Below, in pieces: positions 9,552 to 18,623 of a stretch of 64,000 nucleotides of DNA. The notes beneath the pieces are model-generated. The model did not search any database. It saw nothing but the letters and a program-made list of their open reading frames with translations, and had not been told where the DNA came from. Position numbers and translations under genes: made by a program. Positions within the stretch are counted from its first letter, which is position 1, and every line of letters starts with the position of its first letter. This stretch comes from Phlebopus portentosus (lineage: Eukaryota > Basidiomycota > Agaricomycetes > Boletales > Boletinellaceae), in contig JAYXKI010000021.1 of NCBI GenBank assembly GCA_037892935.1, forward strand, positions 62,001 through 126,000, written 5' to 3'.

Positions 9552-9990
9552 CTACGCCTGGTCTGCTGGAAAACCCTCACCGTCCACTAACTCTTCCAGC
9601 TCAGTGGGCACTGCCCGGACCTCAACCTCTTCGAAGGAGGATTCCTTCGCTTGACCGAGTTCTTCGAGGAGCGCTTCTCTGTCTTCTGGAACAAAGGCTG
9701 CGATGATGGCACGTATCGCTTCACGGCCTCGCGGGCATTCCCTGATGTAGTGGCCCACCTGACCACACTTGTAACAAGCATGTGTACGACGCGCCTGGTT
9801 CATCATTACGTCCATTGGCTGTCCTAAGCCTCCATATGTCACTCCCGTTGCATCACGACGATCTTGGGCGGGGGGCACAAAGGGACGAGCTGCTTGTTGA
9901 GGCGGCACTGGGCATCGCAGTGGTGGTACTGGAGCCGGCTTCGTCATAGTCGAGTTTGTCGCCTTCCGCCGACGTTCGGCCATCAGATCC
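9552..9990 (-). pseudogene. gag of element B, 3' half with zinc knuckle
   Basis: This is the continuation of the frame at 22703-23714. Joined at GATCC the protein reads RQIRDL-MAERRRKATN without loss. It contains a proline-rich linker, then one CCHC zinc knuckle (CYKCGQVGHYIREC) that would bind RNA in the capsid, and an acidic C-terminus ending at TAG 9552. The pol frame overlaps it in the -1 frame. Confidence 0.9.
9986..9990. other. Target-site duplication GATCC, left copy
   Basis: GATCC directly next to the first base of the left LTR of copy A, matched by GATCC at 22703-22707 on the other side. A 5-bp duplication is usual for Gypsy integrases. Confidence 0.95.
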
Positions 9991-11596
9991 TGTTAGGACC
10001 AGTATTTTCGGACGAGGTGGTTAGTCCGAGCGTACCGGAACAAGTCCCTGCTTCCTCCTTCTGACAATGTACAATTGGAGAGTAGCGTAGCGAAGGTTAG
10101 ATGTACTACTAAGAAGCGAGCTATAGGCTCAAGCTTGACCCAGTAGTAGAGCAGAGGTTCAATCAAAGGGGTACAGTTATGATTGAAAGTACAAAATAAT
10201 TTTGCTGAGGGACAACACCCCGCTCAGCTGGCGCCTTAAATAAAGTTTCTACTGAATACTACCGACTACCAAATACTACCGACCATGCCTCGCTATTGGT
10301 TAGGACAATGTGTTTCAGCTGGTGTCACTACTACTCTCTTGAGTCTGTAGTACCACTGACAACTCTGGTGGTGCTACCGAAACTCCTGGTTGCACCACCG
10401 ACTACTTCCTTCCCTATTAGGCAGGCCCTAATTTCCTCCCGTTCCGAAGAAGCTTTCCCCAGGCTTCTATCGATCTCCATTCCTATCACATGTTAATCCT
10501 TAACGCCAATCCTCCCACGAGAGACTTCTTCCATGTGCCGCGACCTCGCTTCGCCGGCGCTCCGTTATTCCGGCCGAGCTTCTGCCGTTTAATCTTCCAT
10601 CATGGGGCTGACCGTTATTTCGGGATTTGGGATCGGCAACCCCTGCCGATCATCGGAGATTAACCTTGGCGGCTGTGTAAATTTAGCAGACACCCTTCTA
10701 TGCCTAGCCGCGATATCGATGTCGGAGAATTGTAGTCCGGTACCCGACGTTAACCTGTATCTTCTTCCCAGGTGATTCGTCCCGCGCCATTCGTCGACTG
10801 TAATAACCCCTTCTTCTGATCGTTCCCATGCTTCTAGCATTCGATCCGTTGCTTCTTCGATAAGACTTTCGACGTCCGATGGCGCCCTGTAATAGATTGG
10901 CCAATCGACTTCCACTGCAGTGTTTCGACACAAGGTCTGGTGACGATGCTGATTGATCCAAGCTCTCACGCCAACCTTCAGTGCATAGATATCCCTATCG
11001 CCCAGCCATACAGATACCTCGTGGTCGTATGCGCTCATTCCGCGGTTCGGTAATGGTTGGTCAAACGTTCGTTCTGAGGGTCCGGGTTTATGCCGAATCT
11101 TGACATCGGCTCCTTCCCTAGTTACTAAGCGCTCCACAAAGTTCTTGAGGAGCCACTCCGAAAGAACCCAACTCCTTTGGTATGCCAAATAGCAGTTTGT
11201 ACAGACCAGGCTTTCATGAACAAAGCGTCTGGTTGCACTATGTCGATATCGTCTCTTCTGCAGGAGTTCCACGTATCTTGCGATGTTCCGTTCTTCCATG
11301 TCCACGTAGCTTCGCTCGGGTGGAGGAGTATGTCCAATATGCATTCCAGCTAGTCCTTGCTGTAAATCGTATGGATCCTCCCTTTCGTCGCGTTCGTCCT
11401 CGTAATATCGTCGATCGGGTTCCTCTTGAATATATTCCACAGCGACCTCCCCAGGTCCTTGCTGTACTAGTGGGCGAGAATCGCCTCCACTATGCTGTCC
11501 TTGAAGTCTTTCGAAATGCTCTGGATTGGGCTGCATAATTCGGTGTGTAAAGCGTCTGATACCACGCCGCATTGTATATCCACAATTTTCGTAACA
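9991..11596 (-). repeat. 3' LTR of copy A
   Basis: 1606 bp, TGTTACG..CTAACA on the minus strand, adjoining the left GATCC. It carries an intact copy of the 327-codon LTR frame and the TATA-like box. Confidence 0.95.
10589..11572 (-). CDS. LTR-encoded protein of 327 aa (copy in A 3' LTR)
   Basis: The same 327-residue product as at 3033-4016, open from ATG at 11572 to TAA at 10589. The only nucleotide difference from the A' copy that I noted is silent (AAG for AAA in LQKRRY). As the last frame of the element it lies 3' of pol in the genomic RNA and would need a subgenomic or spliced message, or transcription from an internal promoter. No homologous family is recognised, so the function is unknown. 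Confidence 0.7.
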   Translation of the reverse strand: MRRGIRRFTHRIMQPNPEHFERLQGQHSGGDSRPLVQQGPGEVAVEYIQEEPDRRYYEDERDEREDPYDLQQGLAGMHIGHTPPPERSYVDMEERNIARYVELLQKRRYRHSATRRFVHESLVCTNCYLAYQRSWVLSEWLLKNFVERLVTREGADVKIRHKPGPSERTFDQPLPNRGMSAYDHEVSVWLGDRDIYALKVGVRAWINQHRHQTLCRNTAVEVDWPIYYRAPSDVESLIEEATDRMLEAWERSEEGVITVDEWRGTNHLGRRYRLTSGTGLQFSDIDIAARHRRVSAKFTQPPRLISDDRQGLPIPNPEITVSPMMED

Positions 11597-12115
11597 TTCC
11601 TCCCCTTAAGATCCACTTCGGACTGCAAGGAGAGTGTGGATCCCTTAATTGTGGTAGCCATAATCTTGCTGTTTCGTATTGTTGCTTCCTAGACCAGACC
11701 CTTCTTGTGTACTAGTGTCTCATTCCTCTTGTCTGGAATAACTGTAGCACTGTACATCCAGAGTCCTCCACTCATTATTGATCATGTGACCTGACGCACA
11801 ACCCGTCCGAACAAAAGTGCGGCAGTCATGTGACTTAAACACTTCCTGTTTGGATGAGAGGGTGGCAATCACGTGATTGACGCTCAATCTGTTCTCAGAG
11901 AAAGGCGGCGGTCACGTGACACTTGCTCAATAACTCAAAGCCTCGCTGAGTGTCGGCTTCCAACATACTAGATGCTTCCCAACATGCTAGGAATAGTTTA
12001 ACGACTTGTTCAGGTCAATTATGACCTCGATTAGTGTCGGTCCCAACTTACAAGGTACGTCCCAGTACGCTTGGAATAGTTTAACGACTTGTTCAGGTCA
12101 ATTATTTGGGCCTTC
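11597..12115 (-). other. Spacer between pol and 3' LTR of copy A: polypurine tract and repeat arrays
   Basis: About 520 bp with no gene apart from the start of a 64-codon frame running into the LTR. Next to the LTR is the polypurine tract (minus strand AAGGGGAGGAA, 11607-11597). Then come the four TCACRTGA palindromes at 43-44 bp intervals (about 11782-11919) and the 83-bp duplicate near the pol stop. The content is the same as 2490-3008. Confidence 0.8.
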
Positions 12116-15100
12116 CTAAGCCTCGCTGCACTCACTATCCGAGGAGTCAGCCCAAAACCAATCCTTGTATGAAGGATTCCCTTTTTCTTCTGGCAGATCC
12201 CATCTGCGAACTGGCAGCGCTTTGTTTCGAGTGAATGGCCTTTTCGCGGCTCTCCAATGACGCTTGTGCCATTCCGGATAACCGAAATCTCGCTGCTTGA
12301 TACCTGTCTTGCTCTGGTATTTTCTTCTCTTGATTACCCTCTGAGCTACGGACTCTCCCAGTGCCGTCCTCAGGAACTCGTCATCCTCCTTCTTGATGTC
12401 GATTACTCTCTGTGTAGAGTCTATAATATCCGCGATCTTCTTTCTAGAGGGAAGATCTATCGTGTCCGGCCAACGATTCCTCTCGTGATACTCCCGCAAT
12501 TTCTCTGGGGCATTGCGCAGCCCTTCTACAGGTTCCCAGGTATTCTCTTCCTCCGGGTAGCCGAGCCATTTAACCTGATACTCCCATTTTCCGTGCCTTT
12601 TCCTCATGTCCCGGATTGCTTCAACCTCGTATTCGGTTTCTCCAGCGATAACTTCTGGTGGTGGTCTTGTTCTCTGTGCCGGATCTTTCCTTTCTCGATA
12701 GGGAATTAATAGTCCTGCATAGAACACCGGGTGGATCCTCAACTCTTTTGGGAGATCCAATTCGTAGTTGACTAGCCCATGCTTTGCGATAACTTGATAA
12801 GGTCCCAGGTTTCTATCCCCTAGCTTCCTCGTGGGAACTAGCAAGGTTAGATCCCGACCATCTAACATAACTTTATCGCCAACTTTGAATGACGGCATCG
12901 GGCCTCGGTGTCTATCCGCAAATCTCTTCATCGCGTCTCGTGCCTTCTCCAGCGCCTTGGTTGCCTCTTCTTGATTCTTCTTTCGCATAGCCACATAGTC
13001 TTGAGTTCCTCGGATCGGAAGCTTGAATCCTAACTCCGGCTGAAATCCATACACCAATTCAAATGGCGTCTTGCCTGTACTGGAGTGAGAGCGACTGTTA
13101 TAGGCGAATTCTGCCATAGGCAAATGTTCGTCCCAGTCGTCCTGCTGCAAGCTGGAATAGCAACGTAACAGCTGTTCCATTTCTTGGTTTACTCGCTCCG
13201 TTTGACCATCTGTTTGTGGATGATACGCCGTACTAAGCTTCGTTTCGATCCCGAGGGCCTGGTTCACCTGTTCTGTAAACCGGCTAGCGAATTGAGGTCC
13301 CCTGTCGCTGATCACTGTCTTCGGAGTCCCGACCTTACTGTAGACATAATTGATCATTAAGTCCGCAGTAGTCTTCGAGTTTGCATTTACTGTAGTAGGT
13401 ATAAAAGTTCCCATTTTAGAGAACCTGTCTACCACCACTAGTATTGCATTGTTTCCTTTGCTCGTCGTTGGAAGTCCGGTGACATAGTCCATGGTAATCT
13501 CGTCGTAGGGCCTTGTCGCTATCTGCAAAGGTTGCAGCGGTGGTTGCGTCTTTCCTCGTCGTGCTTTCGTCCTCTGGCACACGTCGCATGTGCGCACATA
13601 TTCTTCGACCCATTCCCTCATCTTCGGCCACCAAACTCTTCTTTCTAGTTTGTCTATAGTCTTCTGTAACCCCGGGTGTCCTGACGCCGGTGCGTCATGG
13701 CACTGTCGTACAATTTCCTTCTTAACTTCTTCGTCTGGCGGGATAACCAATTTATCATCCTTCCACCAATATCCTTCTTCGAACGTTCCGATTGCTGGCT
13801 CTTTGGATCGTTCATAGGCGTCTCGAATCTTCTCTCCCAGTTCAGGACCCCCTGTAAGCTCAAATACCCGTACTGTGCGCATGGGCAGGTCCGATGTTCT
13901 GAACAATTGCGGAGGAAGTAGGACTTGTTCTGGCTGGTCCTCTTGGCCCTGTTCGTAGTCTGGCCTTCTTGATAATGCGTCCGCTCGTGAATTCTTGGTT
14001 CCAGGTCGATACTCAATTCGAAATCGAAATCTGCTGAGAAATGTCGCCCATCTTGCTTGGCGGCCACTTAGCTTCCTAGCTCCCATAAAATATCGAAGGT
14101 TAGCTTGGTCGCTAACCACTCGAATCTCATGTTTAGCTCCTTCCAAGTGGTGCCTCCAATTGCTCAAGGCCTTGACAATCGCTAGTAATTCCTTGTCCAT
14201 TACTGGATAGTTATTTTCGGCGTCTCGATAGGTGTTCGACCAATATCCAATGGGGTGCAAAATTTCATCGTCCCCGAGCTGCGAGAGCACGGCTCCCATC
14301 GCAAAGTTTGACGCGTCGGTTTCCAGCACAAATTGCTTCTCGTGATCCGGTCGTACTAGCATTGGTGCAGTGGTAAAAGCTTCTTTAAGTTTTCTAAAGC
14401 TCTCTTGTTGCCGTTCTCCCCAGGTAAATGTCTTCTTGCCAGACATTAGTTCCGTTAGTGGCCTAGCAATTTTGGCGAAACTTTCGATAAATTTCCGGTA
14501 GAAGTTCGCAAATCCAATAAACTTTCGAATGTCTCGCTTGCTTGACAAGTCTGGCCATTCTTGAACCGCCTTTACCTTGTAGGGATCCATCTGCATGCCC
14601 GACTGGTTAACCACAAATCCTAAATAGTCGAGTTCCTTCTTTCCGAAGTAGCACTTCTCTGGTTTGCAGAAGAAGTCTGCTTCTCTTAACCTGCGCAATA
14701 CCTCTGCTAGCAGGTCCCAATGTTCCTGTTCCGTTTCCGCATAGACTATAATGTCATCCAAATAAATGAGTATGCCCTGCCCAATCATGTCTTGAAAGAG
14801 CTCATTCATTGCACGTTGGAATACCGCAGGTGCATTCATTAATCCGAACTGCATTACCATCGGCTGGTATACTCCCATGTGAGTCCTGAAGGCGGCATAC
14901 TTCTCGTGCCCAGGGTGTATTCGAATGTTGTTATACCCACTTCGCAAATCCAGTGTAGAGAACCATTTGGCATGTGCAAGATCGTCCGGGAGCATATGTA
15001 ACAAAGGCATTGGTTGGTGGTCTGGAATAACCACCGCATTTAGCCCTCTATAGTCGATAACAATTCTGTACTCCGGCTTGCCATCCTTCCCTATTGTCTT

Positions 15101-17407
15101 CTTGGCTATGACAAATACTGGTGCGCAAGTGTTCGCTTTTTCTTCAGCTGGTACTCGGTTTCCCACAACACGAATCCATCCCTTCTTCAGATCCTCGCGA
15201 ATCCATTCTTCTACTGCACGCTTTTCAGCAGGAGCGAGTGGATATACTGGTCCAGGTTTCGGGAGCTCTGCCCCTGGTAGGAGCTCAATCTTCATGTCCC
15301 ATTGTCCCGACTTAGGTAGCCGCTTAGCAGCATCCTTGTCGAACCTATCCCTGAACTCCCATATTTGTTTTGGAAGAATGTCTTCGAGAGATTTGTTGCC
15401 AGCAGAGCCTGCCATCCTTTCATCGAGTGCTTTCTCTTGTGCGTATTTTTGAGCTATGCTGTTGTACTTGAGAAGGCGTTCTCTCCGTGATGCGACTTGT
15501 CGATGCTCTAGGCGGCGGATCCAGTGAGGAGGTTTGGGTGGCTCTCCTCTTCGAGAGGCGTCCTCTGCTTCCACTAAGGTAGCAGGCTTGTGCGATCCTA
15601 GGATACCCTTGAACTCCGTCTCAGATCCAGCTCTTCTCTCTAGCACTTTTCCTTCCACTTTGGGCGGCTGCATGACCGAGTCAACAGGCGTGCGCCATCG
15701 GCGCCTCTTCTGCCCCTGCGAGAGCCCCTGCTCCATCACGGCATAATTCGAAATGAACCTGTTACCTTTACCGTTTGTTTTCCCTGTCGGAGCAGGGCCC
15801 TGCATTTGGTTCTTAAACCGTGGTCTTCGCGGGCGCACTTGAGCTCCCGAAGCTAGCCTACTTGATGATTGCGGCGTACTGGCTTCGGCCCTGTGCCAAT
15901 TGAGTGGGACTACCCTCCCTTTGGGGTGGACCACTTTCCTAGACACTAGCCTACCCTTGAACGGCGTCTCATGTCTAGTCACTCCTCGGTCTCTCGTAGG
16001 AGGAGATCTCGCTAGGTGGCCGAACCTAGTACGCTTTGTAGCCTTAGTTCTACAGCGCTCCCGACCCGAAGTACTCCTGCTTGTACCCCTGCTTCGTGTG
16101 GTGAAGCTTACCGACTGCTTCTGCACTGCCCGGGTTGAGTCATTTTGGCCCTCGTGCACGGATGGAGGAGTCCACTCCACCCTAATACTCCTTATGACAG
16201 GGTTTGAATCCGTACCACTTCCTCCGCTCTTCTGTCGACGCATCTTGAGAGGATCAGGTGCGTAGTGTCCAGGCTTTCCTCCTTTAGGTGGTACACTAGG
16301 CTTCTTCCTTCTACTCGCATCAGATCCTTCTGCGTCGATTGTCATTTGTGCCTGTATTTCTTCCCGCACTCTTGCTTGGTCTTCAGATGTTGTTGGTGAG
16401 GTCGCCGTTCCCAGGCCTCCCTGAATCGCTATCAGCTGAAGACGCGCCATATACATGCCGCCATATTCATCGAGGAGTTCATCATGTTTGGCGCCCTTGT
16501 CCATTTCTCTGACCATGGTGCGGTATACTGCACCATCTGCATCCTCGAGACTGTTAAAGTTGTGCCAGTTTTGATCATCCTTCGTTATTCGGCACTTATC
16601 CCCGAACCAAAAGAATTTCCATCTTCCTTCTTGCTTAGCGAAGGAGAGTTCTGGCGGCTTGTGCATGACTTCTTCGAACGTGACAAGCGGTGCTGCTGAT
16701 TCCTTTTCTTTTCCTTTGTCTGGTGGTACGATCGTAGGTTCTTCTTCTATGTCTTCCTTCTCAGTTTCTTGTCCTGTTTCGATGTCGCTGTGGTAATAGA
16801 CCCTAGTTTCCCAAGCTTCTTCCTTTTCATCATCGGCATCCCATTCGGGTGGAATGTAGTCTGGAATTCTTCGCCATCTTCTGCGTTTCCGGAGCTTCCT
16901 TGGGGCTAGGATTAGCTGTATGGAACGCAATCGTGCCGTTCCATTAAATGCAATTTCCTTCCCGCCTTTGCGAAGAATCCCCTTTGTCCAGTCGATGGTT
17001 GGCTTATGCTGTTCAAGCCAATCATTTCCTATGAGAAACTTGTCTTCGTGTGTATCCACCACTGCGATGTCCATTAAACCTCTTGTAATCCCTGTGTCCA
17101 CTATTGCTCTGACGTTCCGAGTCCATCCACCATGATTAATCGATCCATCGGCGTTCCGGATGGTATAATTACCTTCTGCAGGCACTGTTCTCAGCCCTAG
17201 GCTCTGTACAACCATGGGGCTAATAGTAGTGATCGCAGATCCGGAGTCAATCATAGCCGAGAGATTAACCTTTTTCTGTCCCTGAATGACGTCAATGGGT
17301 ATAGTGGGATGGTTGGAGTTTGGTCTAGCAATAGTCCATCGGCGCTTTATCTCTTGTGTGTCCTTCGAGCCCTCGCCAGTGTCCGATGTTGACTGGCGGC
17401 CCTTCAA
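12116..17407 (-). CDS. Gypsy chromovirus Pol polyprotein (complete)
   Basis: About 1763 residues without a stop. Protease with DSGSAITT near residues 54-61; RT with ILIYLDDIIVY, Asp pair near residue 883; RNase H with ETDASN; integrase finger GHPGL ... CDVCQRTK and DDE core (first Asp near residue 1306); chromodomain near residues 1590-1640 ending in the ENTWEP motif. Between protease and RT there is an unusually long region of roughly 500 residues, basic and serine/proline rich, containing a WRRIPDYIPPEWD segment, with no domain I recognise. The frame has no ATG at its start: it overlaps the end of gag in the -1 frame and begins to diverge at a run of five T's, so it is probably made as a Gag-Pol fusion by frameshifting. 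It is cut into enzymes by its own protease in related elements. Confidence 0.95.
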   Translation of the reverse strand: MKGRQSTSDTGEGSKDTQEIKRRWTIARPNSNHPTIPIDVIQGQKKVNLSAMIDSGSAITTISPMVVQSLGLRTVPAEGNYTIRNADGSINHGGWTRNVRAIVDTGITRGLMDIAVVDTHEDKFLIGNDWLEQHKPTIDWTKGILRKGGKEIAFNGTARLRSIQLILAPRKLRKRRRWRRIPDYIPPEWDADDEKEEAWETRVYYHSDIETGQETEKEDIEEEPTIVPPDKGKEKESAAPLVTFEEVMHKPPELSFAKQEGRWKFFWFGDKCRITKDDQNWHNFNSLEDADGAVYRTMVREMDKGAKHDELLDEYGGMYMARLQLIAIQGGLGTATSPTTSEDQARVREEIQAQMTIDAEGSDASRRKKPSVPPKGGKPGHYAPDPLKMRRQKSGGSGTDSNPVIRSIRVEWTPPSVHEGQNDSTRAVQKQSVSFTTRSRGTSRSTSGRERCRTKATKRTRFGHLARSPPTRDRGVTRHETPFKGRLVSRKVVHPKGRVVPLNWHRAEASTPQSSSRLASGAQVRPRRPRFKNQMQGPAPTGKTNGKGNRFISNYAVMEQGLSQGQKRRRWRTPVDSVMQPPKVEGKVLERRAGSETEFKGILGSHKPATLVEAEDASRRGEPPKPPHWIRRLEHRQVASRRERLLKYNSIAQKYAQEKALDERMAGSAGNKSLEDILPKQIWEFRDRFDKDAAKRLPKSGQWDMKIELLPGAELPKPGPVYPLAPAEKRAVEEWIREDLKKGWIRVVGNRVPAEEKANTCAPVFVIAKKTIGKDGKPEYRIVIDYRGLNAVVIPDHQPMPLLHMLPDDLAHAKWFSTLDLRSGYNNIRIHPGHEKYAAFRTHMGVYQPMVMQFGLMNAPAVFQRAMNELFQDMIGQGILIYLDDIIVYAETEQEHWDLLAEVLRRLREADFFCKPEKCYFGKKELDYLGFVVNQSGMQMDPYKVKAVQEWPDLSSKRDIRKFIGFANFYRKFIESFAKIARPLTELMSGKKTFTWGERQQESFRKLKEAFTTAPMLVRPDHEKQFVLETDASNFAMGAVLSQLGDDEILHPIGYWSNTYRDAENNYPVMDKELLAIVKALSNWRHHLEGAKHEIRVVSDQANLRYFMGARKLSGRQARWATFLSRFRFRIEYRPGTKNSRADALSRRPDYEQGQEDQPEQVLLPPQLFRTSDLPMRTVRVFELTGGPELGEKIRDAYERSKEPAIGTFEEGYWWKDDKLVIPPDEEVKKEIVRQCHDAPASGHPGLQKTIDKLERRVWWPKMREWVEEYVRTCDVCQRTKARRGKTQPPLQPLQIATRPYDEITMDYVTGLPTTSKGNNAILVVVDRFSKMGTFIPTTVNANSKTTADLMINYVYSKVGTPKTVISDRGPQFASRFTEQVNQALGIETKLSTAYHPQTDGQTERVNQEMEQLLRCYSSLQQDDWDEHLPMAEFAYNSRSHSSTGKTPFELVYGFQPELGFKLPIRGTQDYVAMRKKNQEEATKALEKARDAMKRFADRHRGPMPSFKVGDKVMLDGRDLTLLVPTRKLGDRNLGPYQVIAKHGLVNYELDLPKELRIHPVFYAGLLIPYRERKDPAQRTRPPPEVIAGETEYEVEAIRDMRKRHGKWEYQVKWLGYPEEENTWEPVEGLRNAPEKLREYHERNRWPDTIDLPSRKKIADIIDSTQRVIDIKKEDDEFLRTALGESVAQRVIKRRKYQSKTGIKQRDFGYPEWHKRHWRAAKRPFTRNKALPVRRWDLPEEKGNPSYKDWFWADSSDSECSEA

Positions 17408-17412
17408 AAATC
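17404..17412 (-). promoter_or_regulatory. Candidate -1 frameshift site at the gag stop
   Basis: On the minus strand the gag frame ends GAT TTT TGA. The Phe codon before the stop can re-pair one base back on the T5 run, after which the reading becomes TTT TTG AAG, the pol frame. The pol frame is open for about 45 bases upstream of this point, so slippage here gives a continuous Gag-Pol. The mechanism is inferred. Confidence 0.5.
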
Positions 17413-18426
17413 CTCCTCGGAATCCTCCTCGAGGGCATACGAAGCCCGTTCCTTACGCCTTGGTAACTTCGTTTTCTTGTCCAGTAGTTCCTCCATTTCA
17501 GAATCGCTGCTAATCCCAACTTCCCGGCGTTTTAGGAAGCGGCCAGTCTTGCCAGATCGTCTCTTCTGCACCCGTCTCTTGTAGTTGGTTCGGTGTCCAC
17601 GGCTTCCCTGTGTGTCTCGCCCTACATTGTTGCAGTCCCGTGCGAAGTGACCTGTCTTGCCGCATGCCCAGCATATCCCGGCATCTCCTCGGGACCCCCT
17701 AGTAAAGCGCCTAGACATGTCGATGTCCATAGGCTCACCCAGAAACTCAGCTGGACGGCGAGCTTCTGGGGGCACTGGCGTGTACGATACTGCCTGCCCA
17801 TCTTTAAACATGGGGGTGTACTTCCTATTGCTGCCTATCACCTTGGCAGCCATCAGACTGGCCTCCAGATTACTAGCGTTCTCCTTCCATTGGTTCAGGT
17901 CCCATTCTGGGTGGTCTGTATTCGTAAGCAGGGCTTTTAGGATCGTTTGATTGAGTCCTCTCTTGTACTCGTAAATCAGTGCCTGATGGTCGTAGTGCTT
18001 TGGCAGCCTCATCCTAATGTCGTCAAAGGCCCTGTTATACTGCTTCACCCGCGCCCGTTCCTGATAAATCGTCCTAATATTCCGCTCGGCTTCTTCTTGA
18101 AGTCCAAAAATGCCATTGTGGTTGAGCGCTAATTCGTTCCATAGATCGTCCTCGCTGTCCCATCCACCCTTCTTGTCTATAACAAGCTTGCCATCCGCAT
18201 CTCGCTTGTAGGTGGAGACTAATTGATTTCTGTTCACGGCCCACTTGCCATTAACCCAAGTCTGAGCTTGACCTCGCAGACATTCCAAAATAATCTTAAC
18301 CCTCTTGACTGGGTCGCTCGGATGTTTTTCATTCAACCGGCTGATCATTTGATTCTGGAAGTTCTCAAGCGACTCATAAGGGTTTCCCTTAAACAAGGGA
18401 TACTTCATGATATCTTTGTTTGACAT
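17404..18426 (-). CDS. Gag capsid protein with CCHC zinc knuckle (family A)
   Basis: A 340-residue frame beginning MSNKDIMKYPLFKGNPYES. The middle holds the retrotransposon gag fold signature (KIILECLRGQAQTWVNG, TIYQERARVKQYNRAFDDI), followed by one CCHC knuckle CWACGKTGHFARDC near residues 250-263, a very basic tract (NYKRRVQKRRSGK) and an acidic tail. It forms the particle that packages the element RNA. It is not related in sequence to the B/C gag. ATG at 18426 is the first in frame, about 200 bp after the end of ORF1. Confidence 0.9.
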   Translation of the reverse strand: MSNKDIMKYPLFKGNPYESLENFQNQMISRLNEKHPSDPVKRVKIILECLRGQAQTWVNGKWAVNRNQLVSTYKRDADGKLVIDKKGGWDSEDDLWNELALNHNGIFGLQEEAERNIRTIYQERARVKQYNRAFDDIRMRLPKHYDHQALIYEYKRGLNQTILKALLTNTDHPEWDLNQWKENASNLEASLMAAKVIGSNRKYTPMFKDGQAVSYTPVPPEARRPAEFLGEPMDIDMSRRFTRGSRGDAGICWACGKTGHFARDCNNVGRDTQGSRGHRTNYKRRVQKRRSGKTGRFLKRREVGISSDSEMEELLDKKTKLPRRKERASYALEEDSEEDF

Positions 18427-18623
18427 AATGACCTAGACGAATTCAACCAACATTTTTATGAGTATCACCTTCATTCAGCGCATTACAATAATACATGGTT
18501 TAGTAGCTAAGTTATCCAGCGAGTACCACCTCCGCTTTCCAACTAGCCACCTTACCCTTCCTCCCCGGTCGGTTCTTGGGCGTCTTTCTTCCTCCTGGCA
18601 AGCTCCCAGCTCTAAACCAGGGC

